Translations under genes and position numbers: made by a program
In this document: positions 36,350-48,635 of the stretch, piece after piece
Position numbering within the stretch: the stretch's first letter is position 1
Layout: every line of letters begins with the position of its first letter
Source of the DNA: Amborella trichopoda
Taxonomy: Eukaryota > Streptophyta > Magnoliopsida > Amborellales > Amborellaceae
Direction: 5' to 3'
Assembly: GCF_000471905.2 (NCBI RefSeq)
Contig: NW_006498608.1
Coordinates: forward strand, 7,036,489 to 7,100,488
Length of the DNA stretch: 64,000 nt
The notes under the pieces: model-generated
The model's input: the letters and a program-made list of their open reading frames with translations, nothing else
What the model was told of the DNA's origin: nothing
Databases searched by the model: none

Positions 36350-37624
36350 TATTGCGATCAAATTTTCATGCAAAAAATGCAGGATTCTACAACGACTATT
36401 ATAGAGCAATTGTGACTTTTAAGGCAAACCGTAACAGCTCTACAAGAAATGTTGCGAGCAAAATACTATTCAATTTCGCCTACAAATATTTTTAAGACTT
36501 ATATATATATATATATAAATATAAGTGAGGAACGGAGAAACCCCTCTAACCAATTTTCATTAATAAGTAGAGAAGCCAAGTACAACTTAACAATCCTACT
36601 TTTCATTAATAAGTAGAGAAGCCAAGTACAACTTAATCCTGCTATAGGGAATTTGTGCAACATCCAAAAGTATTCTTTTACCCAACAAAAGTTAAACTTG
36701 CTTGTTATACCAATGCATTATCCTAGTTTTATTGACGATGCGACGAATTCAAGTCAATTTTTTTTTAATGAATTTTGAAATCTACTTTAGATTCACTAGA
36801 TGAATATTACCTATAACAAATCTATCTATTGGTAGGGTCCAGTCTAGTTGATTTTCTAACCACATTTTAAATGTGGCTTAATAATGCAGAATTAAAGGGT
36901 CGGGGCTCTGATAAAGTGACTTCATGAAATTCACTAGGGAAAACTTGTTGGAAAATAAATTCAGCATTAGAAAACTTTGTGATGGCTTGCAAATCTATTT
37001 TGCCTCTCTCAACTTTCAAGCTCCATAAATGGTGTATATATAGGGGATCTATGAACACTTAAAATGGATGGTCCAAAAAAATATTGTAAAATTAAAAATT
37101 CTTTTTTTTTTAAATCTGAGATTATTAAATTTACAAGTACTTGTGGCACTAAACCAATTATTTGAAGGGTGACTATATAATGCCACAAATACTTTTCATA
37201 TATAAAAAAATTAATAAACCAATGTACCTGTAGGAGCATACATGTCTGTTTACTCTGTCGAGTAAAATTCAACATAGGAATATCTTGAGGACCCAAAATT
37301 CTAGAGATGTAACATCCTCATCCTAATGATCAATCTCAAAATAATCTCATTCCATACTTTCTAGAAAAAAAGTAACATCCCAATGCTGAATAGTGTTCAA
37401 TTTATGAAGGATGAGAACCTCTCAAGTTGTTGTACTGTGCGATCATGCAGAAACATTGATTATGCTCATTGTGTACCCCAAGGAGTTGTTGTACAGTGTG
37501 CTCATGCTATACGCGCTATCCCCTTTTATACTGCAGAGGAGAGAGCAGTTTTTTATTTTGAAACATTTATGAGAGGGAGAGAGAGAGAGAGAGGAGGGGA
37601 ACAGTTAGAGAAAGAGGGGGAGAG
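36350..37624. other. Spacer before the NF-YC10-like gene
   Basis: A two-unit 46-bp tandem duplication (36554-36599 and from 36600; tttcattaataagtagagaa) and an (AT)8 run near 36498. A GA-rich leader (37569-37624) directly precedes the ATG. Possible diverged family M fragment at 37040-37100. Confidence 0.5.
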
Positions 37625-40600
37625 ATGGCGAGCTCAGAGAAGAACCCAAGAGAAGGGTTTCCAACCAACAGAATAAAGAACTTAATAAGGAGCGAAGGCA
37701 GCGACTACCGCATCAATCAAGACGCTCTTTTCCTTATCAATAAAGCTACCGTATTCTTCTTCGTTCTATTTTTGCATTTATATTTACAGATTTTAACTTA
37801 TTTTTATTGCCTTATTTCTTCAATGTATCTACTAATGTATTTGTTGTTTATGTCTACTATTTATCTGCTCTTTTTCTTTTTTGTATTTTTTCTTTTATGA
37901 AGGCTTTGTCTTACTCTGTTTCATATAGGTGCAATTCCTCGAGCAATTGGCTGAAGATGGATTTGCTTGTTTTCTTGAGGAAAAGAGAAAGAAGTCATCT
38001 CTCAGTTATGAGCATCTATGTAAGTGGGTTTTTTTTTAACCCCACTTCTTTTTTGTAATGGTGTTTTTATTTTATGACTTTTTTGGTGGGCCATTTTTTG
38101 TAATGGCTTATTTGCATGTTTTAATGGTGTTTTATGTTGTATGATTTTTTTGTTTTTGGGTAATTATTTGTTTTTCTGGTGGTGTCTTTGTATTTTAGGA
38201 CTCATTTTTTGGGGGCCTTATTATTTATAATTCTTTGTGTTATTTCATCAAACAACTGAAAGATTGCAGATACTAGAGCTCTTGATGGTTTTACTTGTAT
38301 CTAGAGATTTGATATTGAGAGCCAATTTTATTTATCAACTCAATTGTCTTGTTTCATTTCTCTCCAAAGCTTGACCTTGATATTCAGCTTGGCTTCATCT
38401 TTTAAGTTAGTTTGTTGGATAAAATGGCACCTGCATTGCTATGAATTAGTTGCACCAAATGATGCCATGACATCGTACAAAGAATTTTCATAACATTAAC
38501 TTATAAGCTTGATTTAGGTGTGGCACCAATATACTCATAGAATGAGTGTAGCGGAAATGAGGATGTTGAGATGGATGAGTGGCAAGACAAAATGAACACA
38601 TTTAGGAAAATTTAGGTGTGGCACCAATAGGCGATAAGATGAGAGAGAGTAGATTTAGGTGGGTTGGCCATGTATGGTGCAAACCTAGTACAAATACAAC
38701 ACCTATTAGGAGATGCGAGTTAGTTAAAGTGGAGGCTAAAAAAAAGTAACGGGCAAGCCCAAAAGGATATGGTTGGAAATAGTAACAAACCCTTAATAGA
38801 GTAGAATGGCAGACCAGGATTTGTGTAGCCAACCCCAATTAGTTGGGAAAAAGCTTTGATGATGATGATGAACTTATAAGCTTGATTGGTTAGTAATCTG
38901 TGTTTTTGATATCATACTGCTTATGCTCTTTATGCTAGGTATGGGGTGTTCTTTTTGGAAATGTATAGGTATGAGGTAGTAATTGTAATGCAAGAAAAGA
39001 AAAAAAGAAGGCCAGCAATATGCCGCCATTTTGATAGTCAACAATAGGCATATTCTTAATCTTCTTGCCACCTCTTCCAATTTACAATATGCCTCCATTT
39101 TCATCTTTTGTGTGGCAGACGAAGAGAGCAATGCCCACCTCTTCCTTCATTGCCCTTTCACCCACAAGATCTGGGGTAAAGTTCTTAGCCTATTTAAATG
39201 CCAGTGGGTCTTACCCGCCAATGTGCCTCAGCTCATAAACTCTCAACAACCTTTCCTGTGGCCTAAAGCAAGCATTTTATTATGGAAATATTCGGTGGCA
39301 GCCATGGTTTGGGCATTGTGGATGGAACGCAATAATAGGATCTTCCGGGGTGAACACTTATCCGGGGAAGGCCTTTTCTCCAAGATCAAATCCTCGATCG
39401 TCTTCTGGGCAACCAACCACAAGAGCTTCAAAGGTGTTCCCCACTTAGCCTTCTACCTAAATTGGGAGGCCATTCTTCTTTTTAGTCCTAATCGTTTTCC
39501 TCGGGCTTCTTTATGAAGACCTCTTGACATGAGGCACCTTAAACTCAACTTCGATGGTGATTCCCTGGGCAATCCCGGTCCATAGGGAATTGGCTCCCTT
39601 ATTAGGGACCACACCGATGCCATTCTTGCTTCCACTTCCAAGAACATTGGCCACGCCGATTCAATGACCTTCGAAGCTCTCACTTTACTATGGGGGGTTA
39701 GGCTTCTAGTCTCCTTTAGGAATGCCCCAATTGTCATTGAGGGAGACTCAAAGAATGTTATTGGATAGGCATCTAAAACTTCTCCCTTCCCTTGGGCTGT
39801 AGCTCACATTTTTTGACAAAATTGAACACCTTTGCAGGGATATGCTCGTCTCATCGAAGTATGTTGGCCGGGAATCAAACCAGGAAGCCGACACCCTCGC
39901 TAAGGATGCCGCATGTATAGATAATTCGCGGTTATTTTTTGATGGGCTCATTTTTTATGGCCTCTTAATGCTCTGCTCTGGTAATTTTGCTGCAAGAAAG
40001 GCCTTTATTTCTGTTTCTTTTTTACACCCTTTTAGGTGCTTTCTGTAAATAGGGCTTCCGCCTGTGGATAGCCAATATTTTTTGCTATTTGTATCCCCCT
40101 TTATTCAATTCAATGTTAACATATTCAAACAAACACACGTATTTTGATTTAGAAGAAGCGGTGCTTATCTGGATGCGAAATAGCAATGTTTTCTTGGAGT
40201 GGACATGGACATAAAAGTGGGCTTCAACATTCTCTTTCTGGAAAGAAAGAGTGCCTAAATCAACCTAAAGCATCATATTATACGTTCTTATAGTTTCTAG
40301 CCTTTTTTTTGGTGTAAGTATATAGTTTCTAGGCTTGAAGAGGGTAGATCAATGCATGTCTAAAACTATTTGTTAATGCAGATTTCTAAAACTATTTATC
40401 TCATTCTTAGTGGGAACTGGCACAGTAAGATCCATGTGTGTTAGAAGAGTTAGGATTTAGGAAAGATGCATGCATGTTAGAAGAGTTAGGATTTAGGAAA
40501 GATGCATGCGTGTTAGAAGAGTTAGGATTTAAGAGAAAGTTAAATAATAAAAATGAGGGTTTTTACCATCCAAACTCTCCACTCATTATTTTCATTGTTT

Positions 40601-41494
40601 AGGTGCCAGGGGATCGGAGATTTACCATTATGGCATTCTTTTACCCCTAAGTATTGTAGTAAAAAGTCTGCCAATAAATAAATAAAATAAAAGAAGAACC
40701 CGTGGATGGTTCTGTTTTTAGGAATTGTGTGGGTTTGTGTGTATACATTGTTTTGTATTGGTAACCGTATTTTCTAATATCATGCAATCCAGATCGAACA
40801 GCGAATGTACCTAGCACGATCCTTGTTGTGATCTTTTGTGTAGACGGTATGATCCATGATCTCAGCACAACCGTATGATTCACTCGCATCAAATCCATAT
40901 ATGAGTGGTAACTAGTGAAGTGCCGGGTTTGTTGTAACACATCACCTTAATTTTTTGCTCCTTGAAACCAAAGTGTACTAGTTAAATTCGTGTGAATTGA
41001 ATTACTAGTTCACCGTAAAAACCTTTTTCTGTCTTTCTTCTCTAATGAGATGAGATCTTTTCTTTTCTTTTCTTGTTTTTGAAAGAACCCTCTAATGAGA
41101 TTAGTATCCATCAAAGTATATTTTAAATTAAAAGTTTGACTTGCAGCCTGGTTGATTTATATTCTTATTATAGTTTTATTGTCAAAGGAATGTGATACCT
41201 TTCACTTGTGAAATGTAAGTTTTAGATATAATTTTTTGATTCTTGGGATCTGCTTTTGTCATCTCAGCATCAGCTGTTCACAAATCGAGAAGATATGAAT
41301 TCCTTGAAGGTATTCTGTTAAACAATATCTTTTTCATGACCCGTCCATGTTCTTATCATCTTATATTTCCAATTCTTCTACCAAAGATTGGAGTGTATAT
41401 TTGCTAATTATTTGACCGTCTTTATGCAGATTTTGTGCCCCAGAAAGTGAAAGCTGCAGATGCTTTAAAAGATAACCCATTAGTGGAAACATGA
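37625..41494 (+). CDS. NF-YC10: NF-YC10 / DPB3-1-like histone-fold protein
   Basis: Four exons: 37625-37750, 37929-38019, 41268-41309, 41430-41494; 324 nt, 107 aa, all GT-AG with phases 0, 1 and 1. The protein is a short histone fold: NRIKNLIRSE (helix 1 start, about residue 15), INQDALFLINKAT and FLEQLAEDGF (long helix 2), KKSSLSYEHLSSAV (helix 3), then RRYEFLEDFVPQKVKAADAL. This matches the Arabidopsis protein called NF-YC10 or DPB3-1 (At1g07980), related to the small histone-fold subunit of DNA polymerase epsilon, which pairs with a DPB4/NF-YB-type partner in the nucleus. Start: first ATG after a GA-rich leader, giving MASSEKNPRE. Intron 2 (3.2 kb) is swollen by two LINE tails. The Arabidopsis protein has, as I recall, a longer N-terminus that is absent here. 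The alternative is an NF-YC-like CHRAC-type subunit of the same fold. Confidence 0.88.
38498..38887 (+). mobile_element. 5'-truncated RTE-type LINE with perfect target duplication
   Basis: Element body 38515-38870 (356 bp) in intron 2 of the NF-YC10-like gene, flanked by a perfect 17-bp duplication aacttataagcttgatt (38498-38514 and 38871-38887). It encodes remnants of the very C-terminus of an RTE-class reverse transcriptase (SVAEMRMLRWMSG, then VAPIGDKMRESRFRWVGHV) and ends with the diagnostic aaccccaattagttgggaaa and a (TGA)n tail. It is interrupted by stops, with most of the 5' part missing. The perfect duplication suggests a fairly recent insertion. Confidence 0.92.
39020..40120 (+). mobile_element. 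5'-truncated L1-type LINE (zinc-binding and RNase H tail)
   Basis: Starts inside the reverse-transcriptase zinc-binding domain (CVADEESNAHLFLHCPF, then a KIWGKVL stretch and LWMERNNRIF, open 39031-39516). It continues into a plant L1-type RNase H region in which LNFDGDSLGNPGP (39543), FEALTL, VIEGDSKNVIG and ADTLAKDA can be read, with stops in between. The 3' end is near 40120 after cccctttattcaattcaatg. It has the same orientation as the host gene. No clear target duplication found, so both ends are approximate. Confidence 0.88.
40441..40540. repeat. 36-bp tandem repeat, about 2.7 units
   Basis: Units start at 40441, 40477 and 40513 with ttagaagagttaggattta and, in the first two, gaaagatgcatgc. 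It lies in intron 2 of the NF-YC10-like gene. Confidence 0.95.
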
Positions 41495-43531
41495 GGCAAT
41501 TGTGTTGTCAATGGCTAAAAACTGTATCTGAAGTAATAGAGTTCGGATTATCTGCTGCAACTTGGAAAATACCTTTTGGGATCCTTTGTATTTGATTGGT
41601 CCTCTATCCATAGTTTTGGTTCTATTGTTTTCTGCACCTTTAACTAGATTGACAGAACTCAATTTAAGCACTGTAGCATCTTTTTGTGATGCATGTATGA
41701 GTTTTTGTCATTCCATGTTTGGATTCATCAGAGTTATCCTTATGATTCAATTTTACATTCATCAGAGTTATCCTTGTACGAGTCAAGGACAGGTGAAGCA
41801 TTGGTTTCCAGTCCGTCAAAACATGCTATAAAGTTGTAGAGCCCGTTTAGTGATACTAGCATTCTGACTTTATTTTGTGGAAAAGAAAAAATATTCTGAC
41901 CTTATCAACTAGTCAATACCCAGCTGGTATGTGTAAATGGTTAAAAGAATAACAAGGAAAGTTTTGTTACATTGATGAGTATTAGGTACATTGAACTCCC
42001 GAAATTGTGTACATTTACATTGGCCTGGAGACTCTTGTATGTAGTTCAACGTTAGCCAGACAAAATTTTGTATCTCAATGAATTATGGTGATATGTTGGT
42101 TAGTTTGGTATGTCTCCTAGTATTTAGCCATGTTGAGGGAACAGGGCCTATTAATTTTGATTTAGGAGGAAAGTGAAGTTTGGTTTTGGGAATAAAAAGG
42201 AATTAACTGTTGTTTTTGGTACGCTTTGAATCATGGGTTGTGCTCTGAGAAGCAGATCTCTCCCCAATTGCGACACTAAAGTGCAGGCTCTCGTGGCTGT
42301 GTGTTATGCAAAACTGTTTGTAGCTATATTTGTCTGGAATTAGGACGTTGATTGTTTCATATGCTTATCTTAATCCAACATTAATATCTGATAACATAAC
42401 CATGTCAATATGATGATGCCACATCCTTTCAGCAAGAAACTGGCACATATGCATGCCAATATTTAGCAACTGGAAAAGACGCACAAAAAAAGAAGTCAAA
42501 GATAAAAAGAAAAGAAAACAGAGATCTATGTTAGATCTTTGAATTGTTGTTTTTCATTTTTTGAGATCTCATTTGAGTCTTGAACTCTCCAGTCAGGCAT
42601 GCCATGGAACCTGATTTATTAGTAAAAATCAAGTAGATATAAACTTATTAAGAAAAAATAAAACCAGCAGGCAGATTCAGTGCACAGTTGCTCCAGCTTT
42701 GGATATATTTTTGCCCATCAAACGTTCAGCTGTAGGATATTTTTGCAATCAAATGGAAGAATGATCTCATTGATTATTTGGTTTTATAGAAATAGTGAAC
42801 TGCCTGCTGAAATAAAAGAAATTATTTCTCCTTGATTTGAAACAATCTACTTGAACACAGTTTGTTCTATTGCCCAACCACTACAATTAACATGGAATAG
42901 GGCTACTATATTCATCCTTAATGCTATAAAGAAGGTAGTTTCTTCTGTTAATGAGAGAGAATTTAGGATTGTGCTGGACCTGAGGCTTGTCATTATTTTA
43001 TGAGCTAATCCAGGCACGAAGGTCCCAAACAGTCTCATCTTGAGATAGAGAGACCATTTCCTGTACTGGGATAATTCAACCAGAAAACTGTGACTTTCTT
43101 AGGGTATCTTTTATTACACATTAAAATTTGTCAGCCTAGTTTCTCAAAGAAAAGATAAACTCAACCTGACTCGCCTTATTGAAGTGCTTTCCAGGCTCTG
43201 CTTCGATAATGTTGGCATGAAGAGATGCAAGAGGAACCATTTGTTGAAGCAAAATGATGTAAAATGATGTAAGCATGGCCTGTTATCTCAAAAAACTATA
43301 CAGTGTTTTTGGTATCTCCCATGGTGGTCTCACATTCAGCTCAGTATAAAATGATTTTGAAGCCAAATAAAGCAAAAAAATATATTACAATAGAAAACTT
43401 CTACGTCAATCAACACTAATAATAGAATTTTGGGATTATAATCCCACACAAAAGAATGAGTACCCAAAAATCTGATTTCAGAGAAGTAGAGTTGGATGCT
43501 TGAGGTCCTCTCATTGGGAGCAATTGAACTC
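41495..43531. other. Spacer between NF-YC10-like gene and RKF3-like gene
   Basis: Convergent intergenic region holding both 3' UTRs. A direct repeat ttcatcagagttatcctt occurs at about 41727 and 41758. No further gene recognised; the short open frame at 42847-43038 is featureless. Confidence 0.45.
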
Positions 43532-45421
43532 CTATAGACTACTCGATTCCTTCAGACTTTGAGAGGCATTCTCGTAGTTGAAAGACTGATACCCTGATGG
43601 ACTAGACAAATGACCAGAACCACTACTGCTTACTGATCTCTCAATGTCTTCTCTACCTGCAACAAGAGGGATCGGCCTCTCAGGAATGGCCGGGATAGCT
43701 AAATCGCTCTCTAAAATCTTCAAAATTTGATCCATGGTTGGCCTTGCATGCATTTGAGGATGAGATGAAAGGACAGCAACTAATACATATTTCTCCATGA
43801 CTTCAGTTGAGCCCAAATCAGCCATGCCTTGTTCAATGACATCCAAAACCCTTCCTTTCCGAACAAGAGACCAGGCCCAATCTGTCACAAGAGAAGGCTG
43901 GCTTTCACTATTAGAAACAAGGGCCTTTTTGCCACTCAGAAGCTCAAGAAGCACAACCCCAAAGCTATATACGTCGCTCTTTTCGGTAAGCTGACCATAA
44001 AGAGCGTATTCGGGTGCTACATAGCCCATTGTCCCCGCTACCCTTGTGCTTAAATGGGTCATTCCCTCTGGTGTAAATTTGGCCAAACCGAAATCAGCCA
44101 CTTTGGGCTCGAAGCTCTCATCCAAAAGAATATTGCTAGCTTTTATATCCCTATGTATAATTGCAGGTTGTGCACCATAGTGCAAATAAGCAAGCCCACG
44201 GGCCATTCCTACGGCTATCTTATGACGAATTGGCCAACTCAATCTGTTCTCTGATGAACCAAATAGATGATCATGGAGACTTCCATTTCTCATAAGGTCA
44301 CAAACAATTATCCGCTGATGGCCCTCCATAGGTGTAGTGGCAGTGCAAAACCCTCTCAATGCCACTAAGTTCCTATGCCTAACGCTTGCAATGACTTCGA
44401 CTTCGTGAACAAAGCCTGCATCGCCAGCAGCTGAACAATTCTTGAATCTCTTCAAGGCCACTTCGGTCCCATCAGCCAATGTCCCCTTATATACATTCCC
44501 ATAGCTCCCCTTCCCAATGATGTTATGCCTTGAGAAATTACCAGTCGAGGCCTTAATGTCCTCGAAGGTGAACCTCACCAAAGTGGCGCTTGTTTTCATT
44601 GAATCCAACCCTGAAGCCACATCCTTCTCCATCAAGGACCTCCTCTCTATAGCTCTCTTCCTGTTATATCTCCGAGCTCGCAAAAACCCAAGTGCAAAAA
44701 CAGCTCCAATCAACACAAGGCAAGCGACCACAAGTCCATAAACCCAGGCCTTGTGTTTCTTCAGGTTTGAAGGCAAAGGCAAAAGGAACAAACACAAAGC
44801 GGTTCCTTGATCCGTAGGCCCATATTGGTTCACCAAAGCAGCTGCATAAATTGATGCGTAATTAGAGCAAACAGTCATATTACCAATGGAATCACCAGGC
44901 AAGTAAGCAGCTTGTGTGCTTGATAAAGTGGCCGTGCAACCAGAACAAGGAGCATTGTTCTCTAGAGATTGATTACAAAGCCTCTTCATATCTCGAATTG
45001 AAGATTCAGGGACTTGAGCTTCGAATTGAGCTCGGGTTGTGATATTCATACAACCCTGTGATATCCAACTGGTTTCGAAGCCGCAACTTGATCGAATATT
45101 GAAATTGGGGTAAACCCCATGAATTGCAGTCTCGAAATCATTCCAACAAGAGTCGGAGGAGTTTAATGGAGGGAGAAAGAGGCCATTGGTTCTGAGGAAT
45201 TCTGCGAGGACGAGGTGTAGGCCTTGGAGAGAGTATTGACAGCGACGAGAGAGATTTGCTTGCTTTGCTCCTTCTGCAAATCTTGAGAGGACTGAGAAAT
45301 CGAGGGGGCAGGTGGTCCGGTTTTGCGAACTGGAGTCCGCGAGCTTTCTGTGAGATTGTATGTGGCCATGAATGGAGCCTCCGTGGTTTAGCAACAAGAG
45401 GAGCAGAAGCAGCTGATACAT
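43532..45421 (-). CDS. RKF3: RKF3-like receptor kinase (SPARK ectodomain)
   Basis: Intronless, 629 aa. Domains in order: signal peptide with a seven-leucine core (about 1-20); cysteine-rich SPARK-type extracellular domain (about 37-215, Cys at 38, 61, 92, 113, 124, 149, 159, 162, 185 and 210, several N-glycosylation sites); one membrane helix (about 226-247) followed by an arginine-rich stop-transfer; kinase domain (about 296-575). Catalytic residues are all present: GKGSYGNV glycine loop (303-310), VALK lysine (324), HRD (423-425, an RD kinase), DFG (443-445), APE (469-471). The serine-rich C-terminal tail is likely cytosolic. Family: Arabidopsis RKF3 (At2g48010), a plasma-membrane serine/threonine kinase often mislabelled as an LRR kinase although it has no LRRs; none are seen here. 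The 5' flank is packed with GA runs (CT on the coding strand). It is transcribed toward the NF-YC10-like gene. No defects seen. Confidence 0.95.
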   Translation of the reverse strand: MYQLLLLLLLLNHGGSIHGHIQSHRKLADSSSQNRTTCPLDFSVLSRFAEGAKQANLSRRCQYSLQGLHLVLAEFLRTNGLFLPPLNSSDSCWNDFETAIHGVYPNFNIRSSCGFETSWISQGCMNITTRAQFEAQVPESSIRDMKRLCNQSLENNAPCSGCTATLSSTQAAYLPGDSIGNMTVCSNYASIYAAALVNQYGPTDQGTALCLFLLPLPSNLKKHKAWVYGLVVACLVLIGAVFALGFLRARRYNRKRAIERRSLMEKDVASGLDSMKTSATLVRFTFEDIKASTGNFSRHNIIGKGSYGNVYKGTLADGTEVALKRFKNCSAAGDAGFVHEVEVIASVRHRNLVALRGFCTATTPMEGHQRIIVCDLMRNGSLHDHLFGSSENRLSWPIRHKIAVGMARGLAYLHYGAQPAIIHRDIKASNILLDESFEPKVADFGLAKFTPEGMTHLSTRVAGTMGYVAPEYALYGQLTEKSDVYSFGVVLLELLSGKKALVSNSESQPSLVTDWAWSLVRKGRVLDVIEQGMADLGSTEVMEKYVLVAVLSSHPQMHARPTMDQILKILESDLAIPAIPERPIPLVAGREDIERSVSSSGSGHLSSPSGYQSFNYENASQSLKESSSL

Positions 45422-46430
45422 GCCTGTTGAGCTTCAAAAGTTGGGTTTTCGCCCTGGTTTGTATGCATACATCAGAGAGAGAGAGAGAGTTACATCGGTG
45501 ATTTTCTAAAGAGTGATGTTCTGGTGATTGCCAGGGGATTTTGTCATAGAGAGAGATGCAAGATGGATGTGGATTTTGAGAGAGAAAGAGAGAGGTAGCT
45601 CCAATATTGATATGGTTTTAGAGAGAGAATGAAAGTGTTGCAAAATTGATATGGGTTTTGAGCGAAATAGAGAGAGGAATGATGAGTTTTCAAGAGAGAA
45701 AAAGCTGCTATCTTGATATAGAGAGAGAGAGAGAGAGTGAGAGAGCTGAGATGGGTTTTACAGGGCTGTTGTAGTATCGATCTGTTTAAACTTTAGATAG
45801 AGAGGGAGGAGGGGGGAATTGAGAGAGAGAGAGAGAGAGAGAGAGTGGTGCAGTATTGATGCCTGTTTAGAGAGAGTGTGTGTGTGGTGGGATGGGCTTT
45901 GCAGAGATGGAGCGAGAGGTGAAGTATGTTTTAGGGTTATTTCTTGGAAAGGGTGCTTAGAACTAAATTGAATTCTACCTCATCTTCCATGCAGATATGT
46001 TCTCAAGCTTATCTCACTCTCACCTCAACTGAAAAAATAAATAAAATTTAAAAACTGCAACGAAAACGTGAGAGCGGAGCTAGGCCAGGCCAGGCCGCTT
46101 AGAGAGAGAAAGCAGCAGCCTTTGGTGTTGATCAATCTCCGTCCCTCTAGAAGATGACCACAAAATGTCAACAATGGTGTGTGTGAGACAGAGAAGAAGA
46201 GTCGCCGTTGGTGCTTTCATGGAAACCACCTGACCTTGCCCACGAAGCTGCAGCCTCGGTCCAAAAACCACTGCTAAGAAGGACTTTAGAGAGAGAGAGA
46301 GAGAAAAAGTTAAAAGATCACAGAGAGAGGGTAGAGTGTTTGATGTGAGATAAGGAGAGAAACAGGTGACTGTTTTCTTTGATAAGAAAATTCCTCTCAT
46401 TGGTTTATGGCATCACAGGATCTGTACAAC
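45422..46430. promoter_or_regulatory. GA/CT-rich upstream region of the RKF3-like gene
   Basis: Numerous GAGAGA runs (45475-45490, 45535-45740, 45820-45845, 46285-46305), i.e. CT-rich on the coding strand. This pattern is typical of pyrimidine patches and GAGA-type motifs in plant promoters and leaders. The extent of promoter and UTR is not determinable from sequence. The minus-strand open frame at 46080-46400 has no recognisable features. Confidence 0.45.
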
Positions 46431-48218
46431 GCCAACTAACCCCGTTCATTTTTATTTTAATAAACTGAATTTTTCATCGGGTTCGCTTACTCCCCTAATA
46501 GGTGGGGTTTATATGAGGTGGCACTTTTGATATATGTTTTTTTTTTGGTAAATGAGTGGGGTTGACAGGCCCGTCGGGCTTTTTAATTTTAATTAGTGCT
46601 TTTTAATTAGTATGGGGTTTTTGAATTAAGTGGAAATGGAAGCCATAATGTGCAATTGAGGTATTGGGATATGTTTTAAAATTTCAAAAATTTAGCAAGT
46701 GGAACATATTTATATGGGTTGAAGATGTTACATCCCATGCTTGGACGGTCCTAACAATACTGTTATATTGGGTTTTATCTGGGGGAGTAAATTGAGAGCG
46801 TGCTCTATTAGGAGCATGGGATCTTTTAGCTTTTAACTATTTAAAAACACATAATGTGAATTTTTTAAATACGGTTCAAGTCAATTTTAGGTAGATTAAA
46901 ATGATTTAGATAAAAATTAACTTTAAATTTTTAAATAATCATCACCTAATTTTTAGGTAGATTCCTGTAATTTAGATAAAAAACGACTTTAATATATGGG
47001 TTGATTTCTTATCAAGTTTTTGGTGAATAGGTTGAAGAGTCAAACTCCAAAACTCGGGCTCTTAAAAGTCTCCTAAATTTTGTTTCATCCCGAGGAGTGA
47101 ACCGATAAAATGCTCTTGGCAATATAATATAAAGTACTGGCAAATGTGAAAAAGGAGAAAGTTTATATATCCTTAATAATCAAATGGTGTATAAAAACTG
47201 TCCCCTATATTTTCACATTTTATGCTCGTGTCCCTTTGTCTTTTTCCACGTGTTTATATGTTTATCCCCAAATACCCCCAACTTGGAATTATTAGTATAT
47301 GATTGTGATTATTTTATAGTTCAGGACCACTTTGATTAGCACGCTTTTTTTTTATTTTTTCTTTATTGTGAGTTAGTGGGAAGATGGCCCCCACCCTCGC
47401 TAGGAATTGACCTCTTTCCCTATTATCACGCATTTTGACGACAACAAAACTATATGATTCAAGACAATTTTGATTATTATAACATAACTCAAAATGCGTG
47501 ATAAAAATCATAAATTGAAGCACCAACTGCTTGCGAAGAATGTAGTCTTATTATAAGTGGCAAATATCTTGTTAGATTTATGATAAGAAAAAATGATCAA
47601 AATACACCTTATTAATCAATTATTAATACTTCACTCATTTTCGACTCTTCTAATTCGTGATCGTGTGTATTTTGATTAGAAAGTTCATCTCAAATGTACA
47701 TTTGCGTTTGAGTAAGTTTCACTTATGATTTTAATCCTTTCTTTGGTGGGAAGAGCATTTCAAAGACCGGATCGAGGGGCGGATCGTTCACCGATTGGCG
47801 TCGGATTGATCGACCAGCATTCAGGATGCAGATTGTTAAAGAACGAGTATATGATGGTTCAATCATTTATGTATGGATGATTACTTATCCACTAGCCATT
47901 CTAAAATGTCAGGTTTCGAAGATGTAGATCCCACATGACAAACCTATCTAGGTAAATGCGTGCTATCCCGATTCAATTATCGCTTCCTATTCCTATATCT
48001 GATCTATGAATTGACTTATGCCTCATTAATCGGATGAAATTTAGGGAAAAGCTGTCGAGGAGAAACATATCCCTTCTCTCGCTACCAATTTCTTCTAGAT
48101 CCGCTATTACCTTGTTTCATCAAACAAATGGGTTCGAATAGATGATCTATAAAATATTTTAAAAATTTAAAATTAAAATAAGAATTTACAGAGACTTAAG
48201 AAACCATTAGACAAGAAA

Positions 48219-48256
<38 letters not shown>

Positions 48257-48491
48257 GAATTTACAGTGGCGAACTGGACGTAGTCTCATACCATCTCAAA
48301 ACTGATTCATTCCGATTCCTATCTAGATCGGCCTTTCGAAACAAAAATCACCGGGACGTTAAACACTGGATGGATCTATTGGCGCGTGTAAACTGCCCTA
48401 AGCCGTCGCACATGGATCACTGATTCACATAAAACCGTTGGCGGTAACCTGGTAGCGGGAAACTGGAAGCATTTCCTCCTCGTCACGTCGG

Positions 48492-48538
<47 letters not shown>

Positions 48539-48635
48539 ATCTATCTATTACTCGTCCTCTCTCTCTCTCTACACTTTATTCTATGCATCCCTATTTCCTT
48601 TTTATCAACAGTTAATATTCTGTAATTTGTTGCAG
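46431..48635. other. Spacer
   Basis: AT-rich, with an (AT)n microsatellite at 48224-48253 and a (CT)n array at 48493-48536 followed by a second short CT run. 47745-48060 has higher GC content (gaccggatcgaggggcggat) but no open frame or inverted ends that I could establish. Confidence 0.4.

Noticed and set aside
46080-46400. Minus-strand 106-codon open frame upstream of RKF3
   Set aside because: Low-complexity leucine/serine stretch from GA repeats, no conserved motif; more likely promoter sequence.
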